From the NCBI GenBank assembly GCA_010405405.1, contig MU004238.1:259530-323529 (forward strand): DNA of 64,000 bases, written 5' to 3'. Numbering within the stretch: the stretch's first letter is position 1; every line of letters starts with the position of its first letter. This stretch comes from Microthyrium microscopicum (Eukaryota; Ascomycota; Dothideomycetes; Microthyriales; Microthyriaceae). This document shows, in pieces, positions 1 to 13,368 of the stretch. A program made the translations under genes and the position numbers. The notes below the pieces were generated by a model. That model was not told where the DNA came from and ran no database searches. It was given only the letters and a program-made list of their open reading frames with translations.

Positions 1-1
1 C

Positions 2-233
2 TACAAGGTACATAAAGTAAGTACTTCCAAGGAATGCAACTTAGATCTCCCATGGATGCTCTCGGCCGACCAAAGTGAAGTGGATAACTTTTTATGCCGA
101 AGATGCCATGAAAATTGAAGAAGTCTGGATGATCTGGGTCAATAAGCTTTTGGTCGTGGATCTTTCCGGCTGGGAAGTCCCGAGAGCTTTTGAATTCCTG
201 AATGCTATCCCAAGATGAGGCTTTGCACTTAAT
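2..233 (-). CDS. partial unrecognised gene, exon running off the left edge
   Basis: An open frame on the minus strand runs from a possible splice acceptor (CTAACTCTAG, with a branch-like CTAAC) at about 234 to the window edge without a stop. It is rich in Phe, His, Pro and Gly (for example FFNFHGIFGIKSYPLHFG) and looks coding by composition. I do not recognise the family. The upstream exon could not be joined in frame with confidence: a GTGAG donor near 300 exists but its phase does not fit. The whole call is an inference from one open exon. Confidence 0.3.
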   Translation of the reverse strand, partial: MKCKASSWDSIQEFKSSRDFPAGKIHDQKLIDPDHPDFFNFHGIFGIKSYPLHFGRPRASMGDLSCIPWKYLLYVPC

Positions 234-606
234 CTAGAGTTAGCGCCTAAAGGGGCAGGTACCAATAAGTAGACAAAGTTCTGCCAGGAACCGCGTCTCA
301 CCTTCTACAGTTGCTCGCTCGTTGTGCTGATGGGGTTACCATCTGAGCCGCAGCATGTGCTTTTGAATTTTAACTTTCTTGGGAGGCAGAGGCTCATGTA
401 TAAACTATGAACCTTTGTCCTAAAAGGTCTATGCTCCAAGACCAACAGACGTCATTGTTTTCCAATTTATATTGTTCACAGACTGGCGTTGAATCAGTCG
501 AAGCATGTGATAGAGTTCACGATAGCAGTATATACTACGGCTTTGGCATAACCTGAAGTATGGAATTCTCACACCTAATCTCCTCTGTGTTGGCGTTATC
601 GACGAC
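234..606. other. intergenic, no clear gene
   Basis: This stretch lies between the left-edge exon and the esterase. A possible GTGAG donor for the left-edge gene lies near 300. The rest should hold the esterase promoter. I see no clear TATA box or other gene. Confidence 0.4.
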
Positions 607-3149
607 ATGTCGTTCCTATTCCGCTCGTTTCTTGCTGTTTCAGTGGTATCTTCATTCGTGACTGCGATTCCCCTCAATCGTTCCACGTCGGACGCAAGCT
701 CCAAGATCTTTACTCCAGTCCCCGAGTATCTTCAGCAATACTTGGATCAACTTCATGATTCGGAACAGCCAGTACTTGCTAGAAATGCCTTGCCGCAGGC
801 TGACCTGCCAGTTGTCGACCTTCCATATGGACGATATCGAGCAAACAGATATGTGAAAGAGAATGATGTATGTATTTACTGGGTCTCTAACCCGTGCGAT
901 AAACGTAGAATGCTTGCTGACAAAATTGTTTCCTAGGTCTACGTCTTCAAGAATATTCGCTTCGCAGCTCCACCAGTAGGGCCACTACGATTTGTGAAGC
1001 CCCAACGACCTGGCCTCAATCGGGTAATACTTGCCCTTAACAGTCGCTTTGTAGCCTAAAAATCAAGATGAAAGGATCAAGTGGTTCTCTATGTACAGAA
1101 GAATGCCGAGGACAATAGTCACTTCTCCTTTTGTTTGGTTGAAGAGCTCAAAAATCCGACATGAGATTATTCACACTTTTACTAACGAAAAACAGACCGT
1201 TTCCGATGGAAGCTATGGGCCTCAATGTATGCAGTCGTTTCAGGTACAGCAGATACCAGCCATTGACCTGGCGGGTCTATTGAATCTTGGCGACTCATTC
1301 AGTATTCTGCTTCCAATTCTCAACGCCATTGCGCCGTATATTCCAGACCTTGGAAAAACTGGTTCAGTTGATAGCTTGGTCGACACTCTTCGTCCTTATC
1401 TTGCGCCAGGTGGTCCATTATCCGGATATCATGGCACTATTGGAGATCTGATAGAAGCCCTAGCAGGTGTTTTAGGTGCTGGCCAAGCTGAAGACTGTAT
1501 GTGACTGCTGTGTATCCCTGCGATGTTTAGTATTATTCATGATTTTTGGATGGAGCCGAATGCTAACTCTCGCCCCTACAGGTCTCTTCTTAGATGTTTA
1601 CGTTCCAGGAAGGGTCATTCGAAGGGAGAACCAACGTCCTGTGCCCGTCATGCACTGGATATATGGGTAAATATATTTTCTCAGTTCAGTAAAGGATTTC
1701 ACTAAATTTTCAACAGCGGTGCTTACATTCTCGGCTCTAAAGATGGTCTTTACGATGGGTATGGCATGATCGAAGCCAGTAAAGGCGAACTCATTTTTGT
1801 AGCAGGAAACTACAGGGTAAGTTCAACATTCCACGAGACGAATTTGTGTCTAAAATTTTCTAGATGGGAGCATATGGCTTTCTTGCCGGACGCTCGGCTG
1901 AGAAAGAAAAGGCTACGAACCTGGCGTTCTACGATCAGCGGGCTTCCCTCGAGTGGACACAAGCTTTCATCGGGAAATTTGGCGGCGATCCAGGCCAAGT
2001 GACTGTCGCTGGAGAATCTGCTGGAGGTGGTTCTATCATGCATCATATGTAAGTAACTGGTCATCTTGCTTACTACTCATAGGTTGTTTTCTGACGTATC
2101 TCTACAGTACAGCATTTGGCGGAAAGCAAGATCCTCTGTTCCGCAAAGCCATAATACAAAGCCCTGCATTCGTCCCATCTTTCGACAGAGACGGCACACA
2201 AGAAGAGACATTCAAGTTGTTTGAGCGGAACGCTGGATGTACCGGTCGTGGCTTCCAATGCCTCAGATACGCTAATAACACTATCATCAAGCTGGCAAAC
2301 GATGCCACCATTGCCGCAGCACCTGCTGGATCTTTCGCCTTTGGACCGGCGGCTGATGGAGTTTGGGTTCGACAATTGCCTAACCTCGAACTATACACTG
2401 GAAACTATTGGAAGGGACTGGAAAGCATGATTCTCAGTCACACCTCCAATGAGTCTTCCATGTTTGTGGACCCCAACATCAAGACGCAACAGGAACTGGA
2501 TATCTGGCAAAAGAAGCTTCTACCAACAGATCCACGGATACAAACTAAACTTCAGGCACATTTCTCCCTGTTTCCGACAGTACCAAAACGGCTCGCCGAC
2601 CTGGTTCTAGGTGCTGCTTTCACTTGCAATGTTCGGTATTTGACACAAAGCTTTGCTGGAAAAACCTGGAACATGCAGTACTCCAAAGGCAAAGGAACTC
2701 ATGGATCTGACATCTTGAGTACCTTCTACAGCAAACAGAGCCCTCTGACAGATCTTGTGGGTGCCATCAACAGCGATATTCCTCCGATTGCAAAAGTGCT
2801 GCAAGCTTATTTTGTATCCTTCATTGTGAAAGGAGATCCCAATGAAGGAACTCAACAGAGCCTTTTGCAGCAACTGAACCCATTTTCTACCAAACTCCTA
2901 CCCATGCCAAGGCCTCCAAATGCAATGGCTAGCTCTGTTGACGTATTGGACATCTCTAGTTCTGAGAAGTATACTCTTGATGCTGCTACATCTTCACAAC
3001 AGTGTGATTTCTGGAATGATGGCCTCGGTATCATAACAAATATTTTGGGATATGCCGTACCAGGGGCGGCACGAGGATCCTCTGTCTATGTGGCGAATCC
3101 AAGTGCATTCTACAATACACCGAGAAAGCCTGGGCAAACTGCAAGATAG
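607..3149 (+). CDS. secreted type-B carboxylesterase/lipase (alpha/beta hydrolase)
   Basis: Seven exons read as 607-867, 937-1023, 1196-1496, 1582-1666, 1717-1816, 1864-2048 and 2108-3149, joining in frame to 686 residues. The N terminus has a hydrophobic signal peptide (about residues 1-21, MSFLFRSFLAVSVVSSFVTA). Type-B carboxylesterase marks appear in order: EDCLFLDVYVPG, HWIYGGAYILG (oxyanion region), NYRMGAYGFLAG and GESAGG with the nucleophilic Ser. An SNESSMF segment probably holds the acid residue and a GTHGSDI segment the catalytic His. The family hydrolyses carboxyl esters outside the cell; the substrate is unknown. The FAD monooxygenase follows about 575 bp downstream on the same strand. 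All introns are GT..AG, and the first ATG with a signal peptide was taken as start. Family assignment is firm; substrate is open. Confidence 0.9.
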
Positions 3150-3724
3150 ACCTAGTTCTTGATAGGTTCTACCACTGGGTTAGGCATTGGAATTTGCGGA
3201 GCGGGACTTGCAAATTCCGATTTTGCTTTGTATCTTTTACATCCTTAATTGTATCACCGAGTAACGAATATCATATAGCATACTACCAAACATATTTGTA
3301 ATTGATTGAACCAACACACCAGATGTGTAACTTCAAGTTCCGCTTCATAAGTCTTTTGTGCGATTGGTTGTCATGGTGCCATGATGATCTAAAAAATCGA
3401 CCAGTATAACGTTCGCCAAAACAACACACCGGCAAAGACAGCGGCAAAGACAGCGGCAACAGCCTTATGACCTGATTCATGCGAACTCTGGGCCTGCCGC
3501 CACATTGGAAAAATCTTTTCCCGAAGAACAGGAGAATGGGAAGGATAGGTGGGACTACAGGAATTTCGCGTGGGCCGGGAGGTGGCGCGGGTGGGGATCA
3601 TTTTGACGATGACCAGGGCGATTGTTCCGAGGTCGCATATAAGAGTCGCCTCAAGGGGAGAATATAAACTCCCCACCAGGAGTCCCCATATAGCTTATAA
3701 TTGCATCAGAAAACAACGACTATC

Positions 3725-5177
3725 ATGGCTTCGGAGATTCACAGTCTAAAGATTGCCATCATCGGCGCAGGTAAGTGATCAGTCTTTGACTGCGCCACTA
3801 TTGGATGCAATTGCTAACATAACATCTAGGCATGGGTGGTTTAACGACTGCTTTAGCTCTTGCGAAAGCTGGATTCCAGAACATTGAAGTCTATGAGGCG
3901 GCTTCTAATCTGGGATTTGTCGGTGCTGGAATACAGATGGCGCCGAATATGGCGAAAGTGTTGGATCACTTGGGAGTATGGCAAGATATAGTCAAAGATG
4001 GCGTGGTTATCAAGGAAACGAGTATAAGAAGTAAGAGCAAAAGTTACCCCTTTTCACTTCGGACCTTGTACTGATCAGGATCGCAATTACAGAAGGCTCA
4101 ACAAATGAGGAGCTAGGCCATGTCAGCCTGGAACATATAGAATCGGCATTCAACTATCCACACATGGTCGGCCACAGAACACATCTTGCAAATGGAATAT
4201 ACAATGGTTGCAAGAATGAGAAAGCTATCAAAGTCTTCTTTTCTACAGCGCTAGATAGCGTACAGTCATTCGGGCCCAAACCAAGCTTCATAGTTATTCC
4301 AAGAGACACTAAAGTCCCAGTCAAAGTCGAAGCCGACATCTTGCTAGCAGCTGACGGTATCAAGAGTAATGTGCGACTTGACATGCTTCACGAACTCAAA
4401 GCGGACGCCGAGGTGGAAGATTCAGGCCAAGCAGCTTACCGCGTGCTTCTCAAACGTGAGGACCTTCAGAAGGACCCAGAATTACTCGAACTTCTCGACA
4501 GCAACCAGGTTACTCGCTGGATTGGATCCAGACGGCATATCATTGCATATCCTGTGGCTGGCAAGACCATCTACAACATCTCCACTGCTCAACCTGATGA
4601 CAATTTCGCCGCGGCACCTTCAGCTACGTACACCACCAAAGGCTCCAAGCCAGCCATGTTGTCGGTTTTCGAAGACTTTTGCCCACTCGCTCAACGAATG
4701 CTCAATCTCGTTCCCGATGGGGAGGTCTGTGAATGGAAACTGCGAGTCCACGCGCCACTACCTACATGGATTCATGGATCTGTGGCTTTATTGGGTGACG
4801 CATGTCATCCCACACTACCACATCTGAACCAGGGCGCTGCTCAAGCTATCGAAGATGCAGCAGTGCTAGGAGTAGTACTGGCACGCTTACCAGACGCAAA
4901 GCCAGAGTCCATCAACAAGGCCCTCCGAGTGTACGAGGGTGTCCGCAAAGAACGCGCAGAGAAACTGGTAGCTATGGCCGCAGCGAATGGAAAGGCCATG
5001 CAGCTTAGCAGTGGAGCCGAGCAGGAAGAGCGTGATAAGCAATTTGCTGCTTTGAAGGCCGGGAAAGGACCAGTTCCTGATAAATGGGCAGACGGAGACG
5101 TGCAAAAGATGATTTTTGGGTTCGATTGCGTGAAGGTTGCAGAGGATACATTTCAGCAGAGTTTCGATGCCATGTAA
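3725..5177 (+). CDS. FAD-dependent monooxygenase, salicylate hydroxylase-like
   Basis: Exons 3725-3770, 3830-4030 and 4093-5177 join in frame. The N terminus carries the FAD-binding Rossmann motif IIGAGMGGLTTALALA, split by the first intron inside GAG. A class A flavin monooxygenase mark follows (GFVGAGIQMAPN), and near residue 300 the second FAD motif GDACHPTLPHLNQGAAQA. Such enzymes hydroxylate, or decarboxylate and hydroxylate, small aromatic compounds with NAD(P)H and O2. Family members include salicylate hydroxylases and pathway tailoring enzymes; the substrate cannot be read from sequence. It ends 25 bp from the convergent stop of the C2H2 regulator, which suggests but does not prove a functional group with the esterase. 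The start is the first ATG before the Rossmann fold. Confidence 0.88.
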
Positions 5178-5201
5178 AGTAATGAGGTTGATTTAGCGGA
5201 C

Positions 5202-7634
5202 TTATCGACAGACCTTGATCCATTGATCGACGACGGCTTCCATGTCGAATGCAATACCCCATTGAGAATACAAACATCTGAAAAGTTTTTGTATCGAATT
5301 GAGCTCGTAGAAGAGGTTTTTGTTTGTTCCAACTCTTAACAGCGCCTCTCCGCGTATAAAGCGGACAGTGTCAGATCCAAGTGCCGGGTTGGACATTTCT
5401 GCCAGCGTAAAGTAGGGCTGATCCACGTCTAACAGCGAGTCTTGCCATACGATAGAGACAGGGACTTTGATAGTTCGGATGGCTGCTGAAGAGAAGGCTG
5501 CATATATGGTAGTAGCTGAGAACAAGGCACTTGGCATATGGATCGCATGTGCCCTCCCACGAGGAAGCTGTTCTATGATATCTTGAATGGCTGCAGCATG
5601 TAGCAACGCCTTACGTGCATTATTTGTGGCAGCCCATTGACGTACATCAATGTTAGAAAGCTTCTCGGTACCAGCTGTACCGGTCTTCCAGACATGTTGT
5701 TCTACATTTAGGCGATGACACAGGTGTCTGCACAACAAAGCAGAGTTGATGATTGTGTCTAGACATAGAGTGTGCCAGCGTAGAAGCGTTTCGAGGCGAT
5801 CTGCGCTAGATAGATGTGAATTGCCCATAATATTATGATAGAGCTGACCGAGAGCTCTTTGGATCTCTGTCCTGCTGGGAACTCCAACTGCAGAGGAGTC
5901 ACCATCAGAGTCCGAAATGAGTGATTGAATTGCTTCCAAGAGGACTTTGAATGACAAGGCAGTGAATGTGTGGTCAGTATAGGGAGACCCACTGGCATTT
6001 TCGAAGAGCTGGTGGAGTAGGCGTCGAAAAGTTGGCTTTTCCGAAGACTGAGTTTGTATATGCGCGATCCATTCGTCTGCTGTAGACGCCTCGAAGGCAC
6101 ACTCACAGCTTGGGATAACAAGATGGCTTGTTGCATGTCGAGTTGATGTTGGTTCGCCCGTCATCTGAGAAATCAGCCCGTCCAACACAAAGTTTGCGAG
6201 GCAAGCACGTTGTTGAATCTCTCTCGCTGCCCAGATCCGCCATTGTTGATCTTTTTCGACAGCAGGCGCATCAAGAGAGGGTATGCCCTCATTGTTATAG
6301 ACAGCACCATCAATCATACCACAATGCCTGGCCCAAAAGAAGCTCAGAGATTGAAAAGCCTGGCTTGTGGTTCGAATTGATCTGTTCTATTATATTATTA
6401 GAGAATATGCAATATGACGAAGATAAGTTTACCCTAGATAGTGCTCCATATATCTGGCTTAGCAAAGCACTTGTGACTAGCTGTACTCCCGGGGAAGCAT
6501 CGTGGGGTCCACGGTGATTTATGAGTGACTGCCACTGTTTTGCTGTCAGTAAAAAGCCTCTTTCAATCAAAACGACATGTCATACCGAAGTTGCAATTGC
6601 AGTGTGAGCTAGATGCCATAGTGCTTCTCCCTAAGCTCATCAGAAAAAGAATCAACTTTTGGGCCCTTTGCGTACCTTCACAATTGCATCCTTTGGGCCA
6701 AGATACAGTGATCCAATAGCAATAGCGTTCAACAGAAGCTGCTGCGTACAATCTTTGAAGACAAATGTAGCTCTATGAAGTATAGGCAGAATTGGAATGA
6801 AGCGAACGAAGAACATGTGTAGGCATTCGTCAAGAAAGACGGAAGATATAGAGGTTGACTCTGCCGCCGCTGTCACACTGGATGACTGAATCTCGTCAGA
6901 TTGTGGAATTGCTGGTTGGATTCAAACACGATCTTACCAGATTAGCTATCATTTTGCTCACATCCTGCACAGCTCTCCGATTGCCACCTGTGGGTATAGC
7001 ATCAATTGACTCTGCCGGATCTGAGGATGTGGCAGGTGGCAAAGGGTCTATCAAAAGCTGTGTTTCAATTGGCAGTGTACCAAATGATAATAACTGCTGC
7101 GGAATGACATCTCCGAGCATGATATCGTTGAAAAGATCCTCCGAGTCTGGCCATACAAGTTCGGAGGGCATGTCGGGTGGGAGAATCATCTCATACTCCG
7201 GACCGTCAGGTTGCAGTCCACCTCCCAGAGGCTCAGGACACGTTCTTTCATTATCAGCCTCGTCTAACCGGTTCAAGGACTCTGGAGTAATAGGCTGAGA
7301 TGTAATTGAGGGAGAGGCTGAAGCTGATGGAGCCTTGGATTGACGCGCATGCAGTCGTTCATGACGCAGTAGTGAGTCCTGCCTGGCAAAAGGCCGGTTG
7401 CATAATCTGCATAGAAATGGTTTCGATCCAGTATCTATTGAGTTCCCAGGCTTGTAAGTTTATGCCAGATGGCACTTTGTCTCGTGCGCAGTTGTCAGGT
7501 TTAGACTCACGGGTACGCTCATGTCTCTAGTATGAAGGTGAGTGCTGCGTACCGAGTCGCGAACTGTAGCAATGCAAACTTACTCTCAGATGTTCTCCTT
7601 TTGTAAAGGACGTACTACAGTAGCGACACTGCAT
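5202..7634 (-). CDS. C2H2 zinc-finger transcription factor with fungal_trans domain
   Basis: A multi-exon minus-strand gene. The N terminus holds two adjacent C2H2 fingers. The first (C-x2-C-x12-H-x3-H) is spread over exon 7634-7584, a 16-nt exon 7526-7511, and the start of exon 3 at 7434. The linker RTHTGSKPF and the second finger (CRLCNRPF to HERLH) follow at once. An acidic, Pro-rich middle comes next, then the fungal-specific transcription factor domain with HMFFVRFIPILPILHR, a GEALWHLAHTAIATS exon and FQSLSFFWARHCGM. The later splice sites near 6880-6938 and 6570-6740 are approximate. The fold is typical of nuclear regulators of metabolic genes. It converges on the monooxygenase, so local control of that pair is possible but inferred. 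No Met lies upstream in frame before a stop, which fixes the start unless a 5' exon was missed. Confidence 0.82.
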
Positions 7635-7882
7635 TGCTGCAGTCTCAGGCTGCCTATCAAGTTCACCGGCGATGATGCTAAGATTGGAAAAAGGAGAACT
7701 CTAGTGGGGACGTGGGGATGGAGTGAGCTGCATGTGGGGCCTGCTTTGGGGCAAGATTGGCATGCCTGTTCTACAAGTACTACTCAAAGATTTAGGGGTG
7801 ATATGGGATTCGATGAAAAGGCAAGGTAGTGAGACCATCAAAGCAGTATTTACACAAACGCTGTCAAACTCTTTTAAGAAAT

Positions 7883-9620
<1,738 letters not shown>

Positions 9621-11117
9621 ATGGAATGGTCAATCTCCCCCTCAAAGAGCTCACTCGCAGCTTCACACACCTACGACAGCAATGGCTTCCCTTCAGACCT
9701 CAAAGATGAGAAGATACTGCTTGCTAGCGAGTCGTTGGGACCCATCAACGGTGTCAGTCGAACAACCACCAACCTCATACTCTCTCTTCAGGCGCAGAAT
9801 GTACCGTTGAAGCTAGTCGCGCCGCAATATGTCCACTCTAGTACACGACCTCCCTTACCTTACGGCACAGTTAGAAGACTAGGAGGCATGTCTCTGCCAT
9901 ATACACCAGAACTATCAGTGGCCTACCCCTTCAGACTCGATCGACTAAGCTACAAGTTCAAACCCGACCTCGTGTATCTCGCCAGTCCCGCAAGTGTTGG
10001 TTTCCAGATCCTTCTTCAAATACGATGTATGATCAATCCCCCGGTAGTCATGGCCAACTTTCAAACCGACCTGAGCGCTTACGCAGCAATAATATTTCCC
10101 TCGCCAATGGACAAGTACGCTATGTGGATGCTTCAGCGTGTTCAAGGCTGGCTCTACAATCACTACAGCGTACACACTATATTCTACCCTTCCACACCTG
10201 TCAAGGACTATTTAATAGAATGTGGTGTCCCGGAGGAGAAACTCGTTCACCTCGGCCGTGGTGTTGACACTACACTCTTTCATCCTGCCGCCCGAGACCA
10301 GATCTGGCGCAGTCAAATCGCTCCTCACAACGAGATCATCCTCGTTGTTGTAGGTCGTCTCGCACCAGAAAAGGGATTTCCGTTTCTCGCTACTGCACTA
10401 CGGAAGCTCGCCTCGCAAAATGTACCCTTTAAACTGCTCATTGTTGGTGGAAATCGCAACGCTGCAGTCGAAGCTGAAGTACGAGCAGCCTTTGCTCCGC
10501 TCGGCGAGCGTGTGCTTTTCACAGGCTTCCTTGAGGGCGCGGCCTTAGCACGTGCATATGCCTCAGCAGATGTATTCGTACACTGCTCCGTCACCGAAAC
10601 ATTCGGCCTCGTCGTTCTCGAAGCCATGGCCGCCGGCCTTCCAGTCATAGCTCGTGCCGCCGGTGGCCCTGCAGAGATTGTCCGCGATGGCCAATCTGGG
10701 TATCTCACTCCGCCAGACGATATGGACGCCTTCGTCTCGCGCATCGCCTATCTAGCCGCTGAACCACAACTACGCCTGACCATGTCAACTGCAGCACGAA
10801 CACAGGCAGAGGGTGAGACATGGGACGCGATCAATGGTCGAGTGGCTCAACGTATGGCGCAAGCACTAGCTGAAAGACGAGAACAACCGGCCAGGAGACG
10901 ACCCCTAGATCTGGGGAATACCATTCTAAACTGGATAGCAGCGTTGTTGAGTGCCGTATGGACGGAGATGTGGTATACGGGGGCGATGCTGATTGTGACT
11001 TTCTTCTGGATCGTCGCAGTATTACCGATCATGATCCACGGGAATATTGTGTTCGCCCAGCAGGCGAGGAGACAACATACATCTACAAGTACGACGAAGA
11101 TGACTGTCGCAGCATAA
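9621..11117 (+). CDS. family GT4 glycosyltransferase with C-terminal membrane segment
   Basis: A single exon of 498 codons starts at a strong context (GCCGCCATGG). The N domain opens with ILLASESLGPINGVSRTT, the usual G-rich first loop of GT-B enzymes. The C domain shows HLGRGVDTTLF, VVVGRLAPEKGFPFL, and the nucleotide-sugar site TETFGLVVLEAMAAGLPVIA with the E-x7-E spacing of family GT4. Residues about 455-478 form one hydrophobic segment (TGAMLIVTFFWIVAVLPIMI), so the enzyme is probably tail-anchored with a short polar end. GT4 enzymes are retaining transferases using activated sugars; the donor and acceptor here are unknown. It resembles fungal relatives of bacterial and plant glycolipid transferases more than ALG-pathway enzymes, which is an inference. 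Confidence 0.88.
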   Translation: MEWSISPSKSSLAASHTYDSNGFPSDLKDEKILLASESLGPINGVSRTTTNLILSLQAQNVPLKLVAPQYVHSSTRPPLPYGTVRRLGGMSLPYTPELSVAYPFRLDRLSYKFKPDLVYLASPASVGFQILLQIRCMINPPVVMANFQTDLSAYAAIIFPSPMDKYAMWMLQRVQGWLYNHYSVHTIFYPSTPVKDYLIECGVPEEKLVHLGRGVDTTLFHPAARDQIWRSQIAPHNEIILVVVGRLAPEKGFPFLATALRKLASQNVPFKLLIVGGNRNAAVEAEVRAAFAPLGERVLFTGFLEGAALARAYASADVFVHCSVTETFGLVVLEAMAAGLPVIARAAGGPAEIVRDGQSGYLTPPDDMDAFVSRIAYLAAEPQLRLTMSTAARTQAEGETWDAINGRVAQRMAQALAERREQPARRRPLDLGNTILNWIAALLSAVWTEMWYTGAMLIVTFFWIVAVLPIMIHGNIVFAQQARRQHTSTSTTKMTVAA

Positions 11118-11516
11118 GTTGAAGTGGTTTGATACATTAATGATACCCGTAATATGGCGTTATGGACGTTTTAGTCTGGTAATACAAGCTTTCTTTGAAG
11201 TGCATATGCTGTGAGCCACCTAGTTGTCAGATCAATCAACGCACAATAGCTTAATCGACATGCATCGGGATGCTTTTAGAATCACCATGAGCGGATCTGA
11301 TTGATTGAAGTTATTTAGTACACCCCAAACGCGCTTCGGTATCTATCTGACTAGACCCTAACACAAAAAGACTTTCTTTTAATGATTAACTGGTATCTAC
11401 GAGAGATTACTATCCACAAGTTACTTCAACCGCCTCCTATAAATCCAGCATGTTCTCCCTCTACTTTTACTCCAGTCCAAGTTCCATTTCTCAAAACTGT
11501 ATAAATCAGCACGAAG
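11118..11516. other. intergenic leading into array 1
   Basis: This gap holds the GT4 3' end and the promoter of the first array copy. A TATA box (TATAAAT) lies at 11438-11444, 79 bp before that ATG. Confidence 0.5.
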
Positions 11517-11711
11517 ATGTGCTGGGTCTATCAAATTACATACACAGGGTGTGGATGTACCGGCGAAGAGTTCAAGATATGCGATATTGCCAGACTAGAA
11601 GGAACAGAAGCGAAGCGTTGCTGGCGAGAGTATCCAGAGGTCGCTAGAGCGGGTAATTGTCCGTGGCGCCAATGTCCCCGAAGCTCAAGAGATGATGATA
11701 GGGATAGATGA
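11517..11711 (+). CDS. array 1 copy 1, small MC-type cysteine-rich protein
   Basis: It encodes 64 residues in one exon, starting MCWVYQITYTGCGCTG. Cysteines sit at positions 2, 12, 14, 22, 35, 48 and 53. Compared with the array consensus the usual His14 is Cys, and the C-terminal pair is spaced C-x4-C rather than C-x2-C. The segment REYPEVARAGNCP matches copies 46603 (REYPEVAKA) and 45276. The tail is Arg/Asp-rich. No signal peptide is visible. The function is unknown; membership rests on start, Cys spacing and neighbouring copies. Confidence 0.7.
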   Translation: MCWVYQITYTGCGCTGEEFKICDIARLEGTEAKRCWREYPEVARAGNCPWRQCPRSSRDDDRDR

Positions 11712-11989
11712 GCACTGCTATAGCCTGTAGCTTTGGGAGAAGAGTCTAAATTCACTGTGGAGTAGATCATTTGAGCATAAGTGCCTGAGAATTGAAAGCG
11801 TCGATCACATCTTCGACTTTCACATCATTGCTTAACTGCCACTTTGGACTTTGTATATTATATAAGGCCAATCTTACTCCTATATTTCTCAAACATTATA
11901 GCGCCATAGACTATCATACAAGATATTCGGGACTCAGCATACTGATAATATAACACAAGAAATACCATAAGCCACGTATAAGCAACAAC

Positions 11990-12148
11990 ATGTGCTCCAA
12001 ACCCATGGTAACACACATGCTGTGTGGACATAAGACGGAGGAATTCATGCCATGTCAGCGGGCCAAAGACACCGGGCAACTATGTGGCTACACCGAGCGT
12101 GGGGAGATTGCGACTGTGAGTCGTTGCCGTATATGCCGAACGATGTAG
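11990..12148 (+). CDS. array 1 copy 2, small MC-type cysteine-rich protein
   Basis: A 52-residue open frame starts MCSKPMVTHMLCGHKTEEF. It shows the clearest array frame: C2, C12-G-H14, C22, C32, then C46-R-I-C49. It ends three residues after the last Cys. A TATATAAGG element lies about 130 bp upstream. It is intact and intronless. Its spacing from copy 1 is 473 bp, close to the roughly 450-bp unit. It is short enough to be missed by a 60-codon cutoff. The six Cys and one His suggest metal binding, which is inferred. Confidence 0.72.
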   Translation: MCSKPMVTHMLCGHKTEEFMPCQRAKDTGQLCGYTERGEIATVSRCRICRTM

Positions 12149-12916
12149 TAGAGAGGCTTTGTAGGGAAGGATAGTTGCTGGACTCTTTGTGGAGGCTGGA
12201 CAGCTCAGATATGTCAAATCTAGGAACGTAGTGAATCGAAACTTTGATCATATTCTTGGATCTAAAAATGCGGCTGGCGATGTGATGAAAGCAAATGAAC
12301 TGAGGACCCTCACTGTTGATAGGTAGCACGACTCTAATTTGGAGACCACATGATGCAATAGAGAGTTCCCAAGAGAAGCAACAAAATGTAATACGCTGAG
12401 CTGCTCAATTCACTATCAATTTCAGTTGCTAGGCATCAGAATAGACTGTGTTTATCACTGTCGGAAAAACAAGAATATGGTCGTCCGTTACAACATCTAG
12501 TGTCTGACAATATATCGCGTTCACAGAATCAAAAGTCCCAGGTTGCGACCATTTGTTCTAAGAGACAATGTCTCAAATCTCAAACTGTGATCTGTGTCTA
12601 GCATCTGAAACATTATATTTCCGCGCGGCTCACTGAGCGAGAGACTCACGACATCGTGATACATGGATTGAGCGATAGCTTAACGCTTCGCCATAAGATA
12701 AACTAGCAGATCTAGTGGAGAACCTCTGTCTCTACTCTCAGACCTCCCGATAAAGGTACCTTGACAGTGTCAAAAGGTGAGAATGATTGAGAAGTAAAGC
12801 AGGAAAAAAAAGATATAAATACCGTGATTAAATTTACCTTTTAAAATCTTTATCAAACCTTCAGCATACCGGATTATTACCTCCAAAGCCAGCAATAAAC
12901 AGAAGCAACGTCATTC
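12149..12916. other. gap of about two array units, no intact copy
   Basis: Copies 2 and 3 are 927 bp apart, about twice the local unit, so a copy may have been lost near 12450. I looked for a decayed frame and found no convincing relic. The TATA box of copy 3 (TATAAAT) is at 12814-12820. Confidence 0.4.
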
Positions 12917-13072
12917 ATGTGTTTCAAGGAGAAGATCTATTCCTTGATTTGTGGTCATTATTGGTTTGAGTGGAGAGAGTGTGATATTGTGAAAATAGAG
13001 CGCAGGCAATGTGGATGGACTGAACGTCCAGCTGTAGTCGCGCGGATGGTTTATTGTCCGGACTGCCCATAA
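12917..13072 (+). CDS. array 1 copy 3, small MC-type cysteine-rich protein
   Basis: It encodes 51 residues from MCFKEKIYSLICGHYWFEW. Cysteines are at 2, 12, 22, 32, 47 and 50, with His14. The CGWTE segment after Cys32 is shared with the array 2 member at 45696. It ends in CPDCP. The TATA box lies 103 bp upstream. It is intact, intronless and lacks a signal peptide. Other frames overlap it on the opposite strand, but only this frame has the family pattern. Confidence 0.72.
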   Translation: MCFKEKIYSLICGHYWFEWRECDIVKIERRQCGWTERPAVVARMVYCPDCP

Positions 13073-13368
13073 GGACTGTATCATAGGAGTTTTAGGTCTG
13101 GACGATATTTGGAGAGAATGAGACGATGTTGGATTCCATCTTGGTATAGTTCGACAATTACCAATCCCGCCTTGCTCAAGATTCAAAGATCTTCACGACC
13201 TTGTAACTAATTTTTGATCGCTTGGATCGGAACGCACTTTCTCTGACCATGAAGTGAAAAAAGGCGACGCTTATAAAAACGCTCATTGAACGCCCATTTG
13301 ATATCTCTTTTGTGTAAAACCCAATACCAGGCTACCGGAATCAAAGAACAGTGAGATAAACCTTAAAA

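Noticed and set aside
12400-12600. Possible lost array copy in the double-length gap
   Set aside because: Spacing suggests one, but no alignable Cys/His frame or TATA could be found.
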